Assembly: GCA_017311185.1 (NCBI GenBank)
Contig: JAESUZ010000469.1
Coordinates: 124,001 to 188,000, forward strand
Reading direction: 5' to 3'
Length of the DNA: 64,000 nucleotides
Source of the DNA: Proteles cristata cristata
Lineage: Eukaryota > Chordata > Mammalia > Carnivora > Hyaenidae
The translations under genes were made by a program, and so were the position numbers. The notes under the pieces are model-generated. The model was not told where the DNA came from, did not search any database, and saw nothing but the letters and a program-made list of their open reading frames with translations. Shown piece by piece: positions 33,062-45,625 of this stretch (its first letter is position 1; every line of letters starts with the position of its first letter).

Positions 33062-33299
33062 AGGCCCCTGGGTGGTTCAGTCGGTTAAGCGTCTGACTTC
33101 AGTTCAGGTCATGATCTCACGGTTAATGGGTTCAAGCCCCGTGTTGGGCTCTGTGCTGACAGCTAGCTCAGAGCCTAGAGCCTGTCTTCAGATTCTGTAT
33201 CTCCCTCTGTCTCTCTGACCCTCCCCTCCTCACTCTGTCTCTCTCTGACTCTCAAAAATAAATGAAAAACATTAAAGAAATTTTTTTTTAAAAAAAAAG
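33062..33299 (+). repeat. Felid tRNA-derived SINE
   Basis: Full-length. Flanked by a short direct repeat ('aaaggtcac'), the likely target-site duplication. Confidence 0.9.
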
Positions 33300-34089
33300 G
33301 TCACTCAGCGGGTCAGGAGCAGGGGCTGGACTCCCAGACTTGATCCTCGAGAAATCCACCATCCAGCTCCTGTCCTGTCCACCGTGTGGCCTCCAGAGAG
33401 TCCCTGCATCTTCTGTGGGTTCTCTTGACCAGCTTGCGCACCTCAGACAGGAGGGCATCAACACTGCTTTCTTCCCTGACTCCTGTTCAGTAACGGGGAC
33501 GGTCCTTCAGGAGGCTCAGTCCCTGAGCCTTGAAGGAAGAAACTCCTGGATGGAGTCCACACTCCAGCATGATGGGGAGCAATTCGGCCATGACCCTGTC
33601 TGTCCCTACACCCCAGGGGAGCCCTCTCAGGGGAGGAGGGTTTGCTTGTGAAAGCCAGTGGGGGTGGGGCCCAGGGCCCGGGACAGAGCCCCCAGCAGCT
33701 GCAGGTCAGGGACACTGGAGAGGCAGCCACCGCCGACTCTATGCTGGCACCACACCATGGACATTTTCAGCCTCCAGATACGGATCTCCGTCACTTTCCG
33801 CCATTAACAGTAAGAGCCAATGTCACTGTGCACAGTGTGTCTAAGTTTCCGTCGTTCACAGGCACGGTCCCTGTGAGAAACAGCGGGGATTGTGACTACC
33901 GTCCATTTTACAGATGAGGAAAGTTGGGGCCCATTTAGGGTGCTTGATGAGCCTGCAGTCTGGTAGCCGGGATGTGGAAGGGTTAGGACCACATCTCAGG
34001 CTCTTAGGCCACTGGTCTTTCCAGAGCCAAGTCCTTCCTGACCTTGAAAAGCCACATTGGTGGGGGAAGGAGACCCTGCCCAGGGCAAC
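33300..34089. other. No gene seen
   Basis: Unique-looking sequence between a SINE and the duplicated block; chance frames only. Confidence 0.4.
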
Positions 34090-35330
34090 TTCTCTCCTTT
34101 CTCACACCCTCAGGCAGAGGAAATAGGCCTGTGGCCACAGCTCTGCAGGGCCCATCCACAGAGGCCCTTTGCTGACCACAGCCTTCCCCCTGCACTGCCT
34201 GCTTTCCACACAGGCCAACGCCTCTGGCCCTGCTCTGGGTGGGGCTTGCTCTGCCTCACTTGGCCCCTTTCGACACTTTCTAACCAGGAAGCAGCTAACA
34301 TAGACGATGACCCTGAGCCTCAGGACTGCGCCCCAGCCCTTGGGCACCATGGCTTCAGTGCTGGCCCGCGGGCCTTGGGCTCAAAACCATCCTGGACCAG
34401 CCGGAACTACAGTCAGCTGCACCTGAGTCAGCGAGCTCCCACCACAGAGGGATTTGGGGATGGTCAGGGGTGGATGGGAGGGCCACTGGGCCTGTGTGGG
34501 GCAGTGAGGTCACCGGTGCCACAGGCTCTGATTTTCTCCAGAACGCCCGTCTCCAGGAGAGACCTCCTGCGCCAGGGACGTGCTGGCTGTGCTCCTGGCA
34601 CAGATTCCCAGCAGCGCCCTGTCCTGACTCCCCACCTCCCGTCCTGATCCTGCTGCTTACGTTGGATGTCTCTTTCAAATTCATTAGGTTATATTTATGT
34701 TCTGTACTTTATATATTATTTTCACAATTGGGAAGGTCTTTTTAATATTAATTTAAAAATTTTAAATTCTTTTTTAAAAGAGAAGGTCTTTAACAGAGAA
34801 CCTGATATTTTTGGTTTCTTTTCCTCCTTGTTATTTATTCACAGATGTGAGTGATGAGGAACAGAGTGTGAACTACTTACAGTCCTTGCTCCTCACAGCA
34901 CTTGTGTGTCTAGAACATTAGCAATTAGAACATGTGTCCCAGATTCCTGAGCTGCTTGTATTTTCTATTTTTTTATTTTTCTACACTTATCCCTGAATAT
35001 GATCCCTTGAAAAATCCTATCATATTTGGGATGGTGAAATCACTACATTTTGTGGAGAGAGGATCTACAAGGAAGAAAATCCTAAGGATTCGGGGATCTG
35101 GGGGAATCGGAGGGGCAATGGGCCATCTTCTTCTGGAGCCTGAGAGGAGCCGCTGTCCCTCCCCAGGCTGCAGACGCGAGATGTGCACATGCTTCCGTTT
35201 GGGGCCCTTTGTCCTGCTTCCCAGCCGCAGCCCCTGGGCTGCCAGGACCTCAGCGCCTCCCCCGACCCCACAGCAAGACCAGGTGCACCACTGTGTGCCA
35301 GACCCCATGCTGATTTCTCTCCTTCCATTT
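34090..35330 (+). repeat. Segmental duplication, copy 2
   Basis: Same-orientation partner of 10,340-12,030. An AT-rich block at about 34,650-35,080 is absent from copy 1, so copy 2 has an insertion there or copy 1 a deletion. Confidence 0.75.
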
Positions 35331-36136
35331 AATCCACAAACCTGTCCTGAGCAGGCAGATGCTTTCCCATGATGTCATGTGAAAATGGAAGGTCGGGTGA
35401 TTAGGGCCTGAGTCCTACGGTCATTCTCTGCAGAGGCAAACTGAAACCCAAGTCTCTCTGAATTCATTCACTAATGGTGGGTGGGCAACTTGATGGCAAA
35501 AAGCCAAAGCCAGAAGGGCTTCGATGTAACTCTGTTAAAGAACAGAGTTCAACCCTGGCAGAGCTGCTGGTAAAAACAGAATGGTCCCGAGGCAAGGAGC
35601 CTGATGGGCGGGTGAGGCCATCTCTGCTCAGATCCAGTTCTGCAGGCAGGGGGTCCACAGGCCGAGATGACAGCTGTGAGAAGTCAGGGGAGCACATACA
35701 GGGAAGCTAGATGGGAGACAACTCTTCCAGTTTCAGCAGATTGACTCCTTCCTAGATGCACGATCATCTCCAGAACAGGGCAGAATCCAGAAATGCTATG
35801 GCATATTATTTACAACGACTAGTTTTGTTTTTTTCCAAAAATACTATGCATGCAAACAAACAGCAAAGTGTGATACATATTCAGTGGGAAAAAAGGCAAC
35901 CTATAGCAACTGCTTTCGGAAGGGCTCAGATGTTGGACTTAGCAAGCAAGACATTTACATGTGGTCTAATAAATATATTCAAATAATGGAGGAAGATGGG
36001 GAGCAAATAAATGAGCACACAGAGTATCTCAGTGGAACAAAAGAAATTGTAAAAAAAAAAAAGGAAAAGAAAAGAAATGAGATGGACATGTTGGAGTTAA
36101 AAAGTACAATCACTAAAATTAAAAATAGTTACTTGA

Positions 36137-36328
36137 GGGGCGCCTGGGTGGCTCAGGTGGTTGAGTCGGTCGGCTCAGGTCATGGTCTCCTGGTTTGCGA
36201 GTTCGGGCCCCCCATCAGGCTCACTGCTGTCAGCCTGTCAGCGTGGAGCCCGCTTGGGATCCCCTGTCCCCGCTCTCTCTGCCTCTCCCACTTGCTCTTT
36301 CCCAAAAATAAATAAATGTTAAAAAATG
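36137..36328 (+). repeat. Felid tRNA-derived SINE
   Basis: tRNA-like head with a short internal duplication, CT-rich middle, A-rich tail. Confidence 0.9.
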
Positions 36329-36686
36329 CTTATTTGATTTGCTCATAAGCATATTAGGCATGGTGAGAGAGAGAATTCATTAGCTGAAAGACAAATCAGT
36401 AGAAATTGTTCATCTAGAGTAAAAGTGTGAATGACCATTGACTAAAAATGAACAGAACCTCAAACATGATGGGATAATATGAGTAAATTCAACATATAAG
36501 TAATTGGAATACCAGAAAAAGAGGGGCAATAAGGCAGAACATATATTTGAGGAAATAAAAAAAATGACTCACACTTGTCCAAAATTTCATGGAAAACATT
36601 AATTTTCAAATCCAGGCAGCTCAAACACGATGGTCACTGGTCACATTATAGTCAAACTCCTGGGAAGCAGAGGAAAGAGAAGATCT

Positions 36687-36889
36687 GGCTAAGGGCTCCT
36701 GGGAGGCTCCGTCAGTTAAGCATCAGACTCTTGATTTCTGCTCTGGTCATGATCTCATGGTTCCTGAGATCAAGCCCCAGTTTGGGCTCTGTGCTGACAG
36801 CATGGAGCCTGTTTGGGATTCTCCCTCTCCCTCTCTGTCTGGTTCTCCCCGCTTGCACTCTCTCTCTCTCTCAAAATTAATAAATAGCA
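36687..36889 (+). repeat. Felid tRNA-derived SINE
   Basis: Head, CT-rich middle and short AT-rich tail present. Confidence 0.9.
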
Positions 36890-37589
36890 GCCATAGGAAG
36901 AATGGCATGTCACCTTCGGAGGAACGATGATGGACTTTTTGTTCAGAAATTCTACACACCAAAGACACTGGAATGACTGTTCGAAGTACCAAAGGGAGGG
37001 AAAATGTCAATTGGTATCTAATGAATTTGTCATCTAATGAACTCCTTCAGAAACAAAGAGCTAAAGACAGTTTCAGATAAATAGCCATAACCTACCTGCA
37101 AAGCAATTCCAGAGCCTTCCTCAGTCTAAGGAGAAAGGACTCAGGACAGCTCAGATCAGCAGGAAAGAAACAAAGACACTGGAAATGGTAACAACGTAAT
37201 AGATATAAAAGCCTGTACATAATTTTGGTTTTCTTGTCTTGGATTTTTAAAAAACACATGGTTGTTTAAAGCAAAATTCATAGTACTATCTTGAACACTC
37301 ACACATACATCTGTGCCAGCAATGAATAGAACAATTAGACCAAAAAAAAATCAGAAAGAATGTAGGTGATCTGATTGACATAGCCAACTTCTTTAATCCA
37401 ACTGACATTCATAGAGCATGACATCCAATGGCTACAGAGCACACAACCTTCCAAGGGCACATATAAAATGTTCATTGGGACAGACCATATTATCAGTCAT
37501 AAAACAAACTGGAATCATTTTTGAAATATTGAATTATCACACAGGTGGTTTTTGACCACAGCAAGATTAAGTTAAAGGTCAAAAAATAT

Positions 37590-37819
37590 AAAACATCTTT
37601 TTTGAAATGTTTATTTAATTTTGAGAGAGAGAGAGAGAGAGAGCATGGATGTGCAGAGGAAAGGCAGAGAGAGAGAGAGGGAGACACAGAATCCAAAGTG
37701 AGCTTCAGGCTCACTGCTATCAATGCAGAGCCCGAGGCAGGGCTTGAACTCACGAACCGTGAGATCATGACCTGAACTGAAGTTGGACACTTAACTGACT
37801 GAGCTACCCAAATGCCCCT
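37590..37819 (-). repeat. Felid tRNA-derived SINE with GA tract
   Basis: Complement of a full SINE, including a (GA)n run of about 20 bp. Confidence 0.9.
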
Positions 37820-38063
37820 AAAACATTTTTTTTTAAAGTCACCACATATTTGGAAATCAAACAGCCCACTTTAAACAACACAGTTTGACCTACGAGGTCA
37901 AAGAAGAAACCACCAAGGAAGTTGGGAAGGATTTTTGAAGTAAGTAATGATAAAAACACAACATATTTAATTTTAATATAAAAATTTTGGGATGTAGCTA
38001 AAACAGAAGAACATTACATTCTGATTTAAGAAAGTGAGAAAGTTCTCAATCACCTAAGATTCT

Positions 38064-38275
38064 ATCTTAAAACTTTTTTAATGTTTATTTTTGAGAGACA
38101 GACAGAGTGTGAACAGGGGAGAGACAGAGAGAGACACACACAGAACTCGAAGCAGGTTCAGGCTCCACACTGTCAGCATAGAATCCAATGCAGGACTCGA
38201 ACTCACCAACTGTGAGATCATGACCAGAGTTCAAGTCAGATGTTGAGCGCACTGAGCCACCCAGGCACCTCTAAG
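38064..38275 (-). repeat. Felid tRNA-derived SINE
   Basis: Complement of the SINE; head at the right end. Confidence 0.9.
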
Positions 38276-39524
38276 TTAGAAAAACAAGAGCAAATTAGAT
38301 CCAAACTAAGCAGAATAAAGAAAACAATACAGAAAGGAGCAGAAGTCAAGGAAATAGAAAGCAGAAAATACAATAGAGGAAAAAATCTGCAAATCAAACA
38401 CTGAGTCTTAAAGACATAACAAAACTGTTCAACATTTAGCTAAGTAATACGGAAAAAATGGAGAGAGGACACAAATTATCAACATCAGAAGATAGAGAAC
38501 ATTATTATAGATACAACACACCTCAAAGTATCAGTAAGGAAATATCACAATCAACTTTATCAACAAATTTGATGATATGGTGATATAAAAATTCCTTGAA
38601 AAACACAAATTACCAAAACTTACAGAACTTGAATAGCCCTATATCTGTTAAGGAAGCTAAAGCTATGGCTAAAAATCTTCACACAAAGAAAATTCTAGGC
38701 TCGTGTGGCTTCAGTGGGGAAGTCTGCCCAATGCTAAAGGCAGAAAGAAGTGCTACAAAAAGTGCCTTCAGAAAATAGAAGAGGAAACGTTTTCTAAGTT
38801 GTAGAATAAGGCTGGCTAGTGGTATTTAAATACCAAATCAAGGCAATACAAGAAAATAAAGTAATGGGCCAGTATTCTTCATGAACACAGATACAAACTT
38901 CCTTATCAAAAGATCAGCAAACTTGGACCTGCAATTTATAAAGAGGATCCTGCCTTTTGACCGAGTGGGGTTCATGCTGAGAAGGCAGGATTGGTTCCAC
39001 ATGCAAAATCATGCGGTGTGATTCACTGTGTTACCCCTGATCATCTCAGTACTCGGAAAAAGTATTTGACAAAATACTGTATATGGCATAAACTCCCAGG
39101 AAACTGATTAAAAAAAACCTCAAATCTCGGGTCACGATAGGGAAGGACATCACAGTAAGAGAACATATTTGCGAACCACACGTCTGATGCATGCCTCATC
39201 TGGAGAACCTGCATAGAAGTCTTAGAATAAGATGCAATGGGGTGAACAGCCTCTAGAACACGAGCAGATGATTTGAGCAGACACTTCACTAGGGGACAGA
39301 CAGAAGGTGAAGAAGCCCATGAAATGTGCAAAGGTGCTGACCATCATTGGTCACGAGGGAAATGCGAATTGGGGTCACAAGGAGATAGCAGTGCACAGGG
39401 CACGAGGGCCAGCACGCAGGTGTGAGAAAGCAGCTACAGCCGCCTGCACCCAGGCCTCGCGGGAGGTCCTGGAAGCGGTGGGTCCATTTTGGAAACTGGC
39501 CTGGCAGTCTCTTACAATTTTATT

Positions 39525-39749
39525 TATTTATCATTATTATGATTTTTATTTATTTTTGTATTTTTTTTTGAGAGAGAGTGCACAATCAGGGGAGGGGCAG
39601 AGAGAGAGAGGGAGACACAGAATCCGAAGCATCTCCAGGTTCTGAGCTGTCAGCACAGAGACTGACGTGGGGCTTGAACTCACCAGCTAGGAGATCATGA
39701 CCTGAACCGAGGTCTGACTTGCAACTGACTAGGCCACTCTGGCGCCCCA
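39525..39749 (-). repeat. Felid tRNA-derived SINE
   Basis: Complement of the SINE, with an expanded AT-rich tail on the left. Confidence 0.9.
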
Positions 39750-40929
39750 GTCTCTTATAATTTAAAATGTAAATTGACTGTATGAGCCAGAAAAATCTCA
39801 CACTTGGTTGTTGACTTCAAAGTCCTCTTCCCAAAGAAATGAAAAGCAAGGCTGAGACCAGGGCAGATGGATAGATGTCCAGGGAGGGAAATTTCCCCCA
39901 CCCCGGGCTGCTCTTGCAGGACCTGAGAGTGAGTGTCTCCTTAAATCTTGTACCTGATCCCTTTCCTTGCCACACCCTGGTCCCAGCCCTGAGCAAACGT
40001 ACTCACACGAAGATGTGTATGTTCCTAGTGTCTGCTGTATCTGTAACAGCCCAGATCTGGAAACAACTTGGATGTCTATCCGTGGGTGGATGGGTGATCA
40101 TGCTGTGGGACAGGGCAGCTCTACTCAGCATCAGGGAGATGTGGGTTACAAATACACACAGAAGGATAGGATACAAATACACGAAAGGAGTCAGACACAA
40201 AGGTTTATAGACCGACTGACTCAATTTACATAAATTTCTAGGAAAGACCAAATTACAGGTGTCAAAAAGCAGATCAGCATGGGTTGCCTAAATCTGGGGG
40301 GATCCAGAGAGAGGGGGACGGATTGAAAAAGGGTTAGTGATGGAAATGCTCCCCATCTGCATTGTGATGGTGGCTCCCTCACTGTGAACATCTGAATAAA
40401 CACATGCATTACGCATCCTTCAAGGCAAACAGAACTTACTGGGGCCCCTGAGACAGGCTTACAAGCCCGGAGGCTCATGGATAATCTAGACCATGGTGGG
40501 GACCGATCCAGATGCCAGACAAGGGTTTGTCCAGCCTTCTGCTTCTCCTCTTCCCAGGACCAGGAAGAGGTAGCATGCGTCGGAAGAGTCAACCACATGT
40601 TAAAGAAACATCCTTAGTTATGAACAGCAAACGCTTCCGGATGAAGCAGGGGATCCCAGGGGCCAGTGGAGCCCGGGAACCGCTGAGGAAAGGGTGTGGA
40701 AAGGTGCTGAAGTGAGGGGAGCAGGGCTTATTCTCCATCAGCTATTTTTTTAATTGATGTGTAAGGTGCCTAGAGTGGAAGTCACCAATTTTAAATGTGC
40801 AAGATTTTCTTGTGTTTCCCAGAGGAAGAAAACTTAACTTTCCTACGACTCTGTATTAGATTCATTTAGGTTTTTTACTTCTTTGGTTGGGGTGGGGACA
40901 GTTTGGTCTGTTATGTTCCTCAAGATATG

Positions 40930-41160
40930 ACTGCACCTGGGCGGCTCAGTGAGTTAGGGTCCGACTCTTGATTTCAGCTCAGGTCGTGATCTCACAGTTT
41001 GTGAGAACGAGCCTCACATGGGTGGGGCTCTGCACTGACAGTGTGGAGCCTGTTTGGGATTCTTTCTTTCTCTCTGCCCCTCCCCTGCTTGCATGTGCTC
41101 ACTCTCTCTTGCTCTCTCTCTCTCTCAAAGTAAGCAAAAATTAAAAAAAAACTTAAAAAA
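40930..41160 (+). repeat. Felid tRNA-derived SINE
   Basis: Head, CT-rich middle ending in a CT microsatellite, A-rich tail. Confidence 0.9.
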
Positions 41161-41400
41161 GATATTATGAGTAAAACTGTCCCTCCCCTTTCTGTTTGGA
41201 TCCCCCTTTCAGAACCATGTGGTTGGGCCGGTGTTGAAGCCTGTGGCTACTCAGCAGGTGGGGTTAGACAGGGGACCGTGGGCTGCAGCTCAGTCTGTGG
41301 ATTTGCTCTGAACTTGCTATGAGCACTTGCACCTGAGGCTAGTGGCCTAGGCTTATGAATTTGTTCCATTCCATGGTGACAGTAACGCCCTTTTGATTTG

Positions 41401-41402
<2 letters not shown>

Positions 41403-41442
<40 letters not shown>
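41403..41442 (+). repeat. (GT)n microsatellite
   Basis: About 20 uninterrupted GT units; likely length-variable. Confidence 0.98.
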
Positions 41443-41443
<1 letters not shown>

Positions 41444-42464
41444 CGTTTTTGCACAGCACTTGGGTAGCCAGCATCATTATCTCTAGGAGCAGAGCCTGGA
41501 GAAAACAACACGCTGGCAAATTCTGGTTTTTTGCAAACCCTCTGGGAGAAATTGTTGGGTGAGGATGAAGAGCTTTGCACAAGTTACAAAGTGGGTTTTT
41601 TTTTTTAAATTTTACTGGGAAAACCCAGAAGACTGAGAATTACATTCACTTGGAATGAGGTGCTCGTCGGTGTCTGGGCAAAGCATAGACGCTGCCGAGC
41701 AGCGGCCAGAATGTTGAAATCTCAAAGCGGCATTTACAGCTGTTTTCAGCAGATACCCAGCCACATCCTTCCATGTCTTGTGCACAGCTGCACAGTGGGA
41801 AGGATGTGGTGGCTCAGGTGAGCTGGGGGGGTGGTCAGTGTTCTTCAATTTCTACTTTAATTTCAGGCGCTGGGGTGGGAGGGTGCCCACGTGGACCACT
41901 GGCTCCCCAGTTGTCTCCAGCATTTGACGGTCTTCTGCTAAGGCCCCTTTCAGACCCTGCACCGTGAGGCCCAGAGCTGAGGCTGCAGAGCTGAGCTGAG
42001 CTGAGCCCGAGCTGGGAGGGGAACCCACATTCTTGGCCTCGTAGGCAACAGCTGCAGCTGCTCATGGCTCTGGGGTCACTGGTCTCTGATGCAAAAGGCG
42101 GGGGAGGTGGCTGTGGTGAGGCCTGGGTCTGGGAAGGCCTCAAGGGCAGGAACTAAACAGCTGCCCATCTGGGGCCCCGGCCACAGTTCGAGGAAGTGCA
42201 GGGGGGGATGGACCTCCTCCTCGCCAAGGTCAACGAGATCTCATTGGCTCCCGAGTATGAGGAAGATATTAATAGTAACTGCAATGGTCGATATTTATAT
42301 AACTCAAAGGTCATCAGCATTATAATGAGTCAGTACTGCAAAGGGTATGTAAGATGGGGTAGGAGTGAATTGGATAGTGAGTTTATATTCTTCTATTTAT
42401 TGGGTCATCAAAAGAATGGGTTAATGACTTAAAATGATCAACTTTTAGTTTTTTATTAAAAACA
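41443..42464. other. No gene seen
   Basis: A short coding-like stretch at about 42,190-42,260 (MDLLLAKVNEISLAPEYEED in one frame) has no recognised homologue and no splice framing. Confidence 0.35.
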
Positions 42465-42496
42465 TTTTTTAAAAATTTAAAGTTTTATTTATGTAT

Positions 42497-42527
<31 letters not shown>

Positions 42528-42690
42528 TCATTTATTCTTGGGAGGGACAGGGAGAGAGACACACAGAATCTGAAAGCAGGCTCCAGGCTTGGCACTGTGA
42601 GCACAGAGTCCGATGTGGGGGTCAAACTCACAAACCATGAGACCATGACCTGATCTGAAGTCAGATGCTTAAGCGACTGAGCCACCAAAA
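42465..42690 (-). repeat. Felid tRNA-derived SINE with (ATTT)n tail
   Basis: Complement of a full SINE. The tail has become an (ATTT)n microsatellite at about 42,484-42,530. It abuts a second minus-strand SINE. Confidence 0.9.
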
Positions 42691-42822
42691 AACATTTTTA
42701 AAGTAGGTTTCACGCTTAGTGCAAAGCCCAATGTGAAGCCTGAACTTACCCTGAGATGGAGATCTGAGCTGAGATCAAGAGTCAGACGCCCAACTGACTG
42801 TGCCACCCACGGGCCTCTCAGA
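42691..42822 (-). repeat. Felid tRNA-derived SINE, partial, minus
   Basis: Diverged head and body of an older SINE. The neighbouring SINE appears to have inserted into its A-rich tail. Confidence 0.75.
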
Positions 42823-43164
42823 TGAGTCAAGTTCCAAATTAAAAAAAGACTCAGTGTGTGGTCGATCATGTGTATAGTGAACGGCCGCAAGTAACCAGCG
42901 GATCAAAAAGTATGAATGCTCTCTAGTCTCATCAAATTCCAAATCACCAAGTTAGTTCCAGGGCAACCGGAATAATAACATCACCCACGGCATTAAATCA
43001 GCATTACCTTGCATTTTATTGGTCTGTTTCTGATTTTATCCTTTAAATGTTCATTGTTATTCGAGAAGTATAAGGTACAGGGATTTTATATTTGCGCACA
43101 TTTGAGTCGTGTAGTAATCAAATTGTTTCCAACCAACACTGAGTTCAAAATGGGCATGGGGAGT

Positions 43165-43492
43165 TTTTTTTTCTTCAATAGTTTATTGTCAAGTTGGTTT
43201 CCATAGAACACCCCGTGCTCATCCCCACAAGTGCCCCCTCCGTGCCCATCCCCCCTCCCCTCTGCCCCATCCCTCCTCAGCCCTCAGTTTGTTCTCAGCA
43301 TTCAAGTCTCTCATGGTTTGCCTCCCTCCCTCTCCCCAACTATTTTTCCCCTTCTTCTCCCACTTCGTCCTCCGTTAACTTCCTCCTAATCCACCTACAT
43401 GTGCAAACATATGGCGTATGTCCTTCTCTGCCCGACTTATTTCGCTCAGCATAACACCCTCTCGTTCCATCCATGCATGGCACGGGGAGTTT
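43165..43492 (-). mobile_element. L1 3'-end fragment
   Basis: T-rich start and the C-rich carnivore L1 3' end in antisense, the same module as 8,071-8,345. Strongly 5'-truncated. Confidence 0.85.
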
Positions 43493-45371
43493 TAAGAGGA
43501 TCGCAGATCCTGGCGGGGTCTGTGCCTGTACTGCCAGCGACACCCGGTGGTGTGAGGTGGAACTGCAGGCCGGCTGAATGGTCCTTGGATACACTAGCCT
43601 TTCGGGGGATGGAGTCTTGAAATGGGGTGACCAGCAGCCCCTCGTCTCTGCTGTTCCGTCTGTGCACACTGCAGCTCTCTGGCCACCGGGAACAGCTATA
43701 CAGAGAGAAGTAGGCATCATGTGCCTTTTAGAGGAAGTTTCCAAGAAGACATTTTAAGAATTACAGTGGTCCCATGATGCTCGCAGCTGGGCTAGATGCG
43801 CCCTGGACTGATGTCATCGGCAGAAGTGTTCACCAGGCGTCTGAGCAGACGCTCACAGCGCCCATCCAGCAGGGGTGGGGATCTGCCCAGGGTCCCAGCC
43901 ATCACTGGAAGCTGGCCTTTTGGGGAACGGGGCTTGAAGTCTCCTGGCTGGTGGCCAAGTGCAGTGACATCAGGCTGTGAAAGCGCTGTGCTGACCCATC
44001 TGGAAGCTGCACCGATGCTCTGGTGACCTTTCTGTGAAGAGACGTTGAGCCCGGGCGCAGCGCTCTGACAAAATAGGGTAAAGAAATTCATGCGAGCCTC
44101 TGCTTTAAGGAAACCCTGGCCGGTTACCATCATGTGCCCTTTCCACCCTCATGGCTGACAAAAGACGCGTCGTCACGGAGGGCTCCTGAGCCCTGCTCAC
44201 CTCTTGCCCCGGCTGGAAGAAAGCCGCACGTGTCTGTTCTGGCCCCACAGCTTCTTCACGTGGGACGCACGTTGGTTACTTTGTGCCTCCTTGTTCCCTG
44301 AGACCAGGCAGAGGCCGAGGTGAGGAACACACAGCCTTCCGCCTCCACCCTCCCCGGTGGCTCTCTTTCTGGATGCTTCTGGGCTTTGAGGGTGAGCGCT
44401 TGCTGTGCAGTCCTGTTACGCCATCCTTCCTTTCCAGCATAGAAGCTTGGCGAGAGCTCACAGAAGGGCTGGAAACAGCCCCATGGGGCGGAGCTTTGGC
44501 CCTGTGGGCTGAGGCCAGCTGCTGCTCCTGCAGATGCCCGTAAGTGCCATTCTGTCCCCGCCAGGCATCTTTCCGCCTGTCCAGAGCTCTGCCAAGGGCC
44601 CTTCCGCACTCTCGTGCAGCTGGCCAGACTGGAACGAAGGTCTGGTTGTGGGGGACAGGCTACCTGTCAGGAGCTCTGTCACCTGGAGCCAGGCTTCGAA
44701 ACACTCGGCTTCAACTGTTACGTATTTGCTTGCTGCGTATTTTTCTCAAGCTCCGTCTCTTTCATTTCGAGCTAGTTGGGAGGAAACTCTTGCCCTGAAA
44801 CCTCGCCATGTGCTTATTCTCACCAGCCCTTCTAGAAAACACTGTTGGCCATGAAGCATGCCTCACTCACTGGACACACGGCCACCACACATGCTGCTGT
44901 TTGTTGGTCACATGAGCCTGCACCTGTTGGGTTTCCATGTCCCTGTGAGGGTGGTCTGTGCGATCTGTCCCCACCACACAGGGTCACTGGCTCTCAAGGG
45001 CCTCACGTGAAGAACAGAAACTGGAGAGCCCTTTCCTTCTAAAGCTGGTGACCTCATGACCTCATGATGCGACCCCAGGCCCAGGGGGGACCTAGGCTGT
45101 CCAGAGTGTTGGAGGGTCTCACCGGCCTTCCTGTGACCAATCTCAGCCCCTACTTCCCTCTCACAGGGCCCAGGGCCCAACTTTCTCTCCTTTCCCTAAA
45201 GGGCGCTTTCACCAGCCACTTCAGTGCTGGTCTCCTCCTCCCCTGCCCCTGACTTTGGACTTAGCCCCTTTGTGCTTGGCTATTTCTTTGCCTCTTTCAG
45301 GATTTTACTGGTTTTAGATTGGGGATACAGACTAGAGAACACAGAATAGGCAAGTTACAAAATCTAACTCC
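43493..45371. other. No gene seen
   Basis: Mixed GC sequence. The longest frames (up to 117 codons) overlap on opposite strands and have no recognisable domains. Confidence 0.4.
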
Positions 45372-45625
45372 TAGGGCTCCCTGGACAAAATCTAACTCCT
45401 GGATGGCTCGGTGGGTTGAGCATCCAGCTCTTGGTTTTAGCTCAGGTCACCATCTCATGGTTTGTGGGTTCAAGCCCCATGTTGGGCTGTGTGCTGACAG
45501 GGCTGTGCCTGCTTGGGATTCTCTCTCTCTCTCTGTCTGCCCCTCCCCTGCTCTCTCTCTCTGTCTCTCTGTCTCTCAAAATAAATAAAAACAGTAAAAA
45601 TAAATTAAAAAAAATAAAATGCTTG
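45372..45625 (+). repeat. Felid tRNA-derived SINE with duplicated 5' joint
   Basis: The first bases of the SINE head are followed by a repeat of the flanking 'aaaatctaactcct', so about 27 bp straddling the insertion point are tandemly duplicated. The rest of the SINE is normal. Confidence 0.85.

Larger units (their letters stand above)
35740..40450 (+). mobile_element. Chain of old L1 fragments, plus strand, broken by younger SINEs
   Basis: L1-like pieces occur in order: ORF1-like near 36,070-36,125; ORF2-like near 38,580-38,780 (including a degraded 'AKNLHTKKILGSCGF'); more ORF2-like sequence at 38,870-39,080 and 39,310-39,400; and a 3'-end-like part near 40,000-40,250. Many stops and gaps show an old, dead element. 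Five SINEs have inserted into it. Confidence 0.6.
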
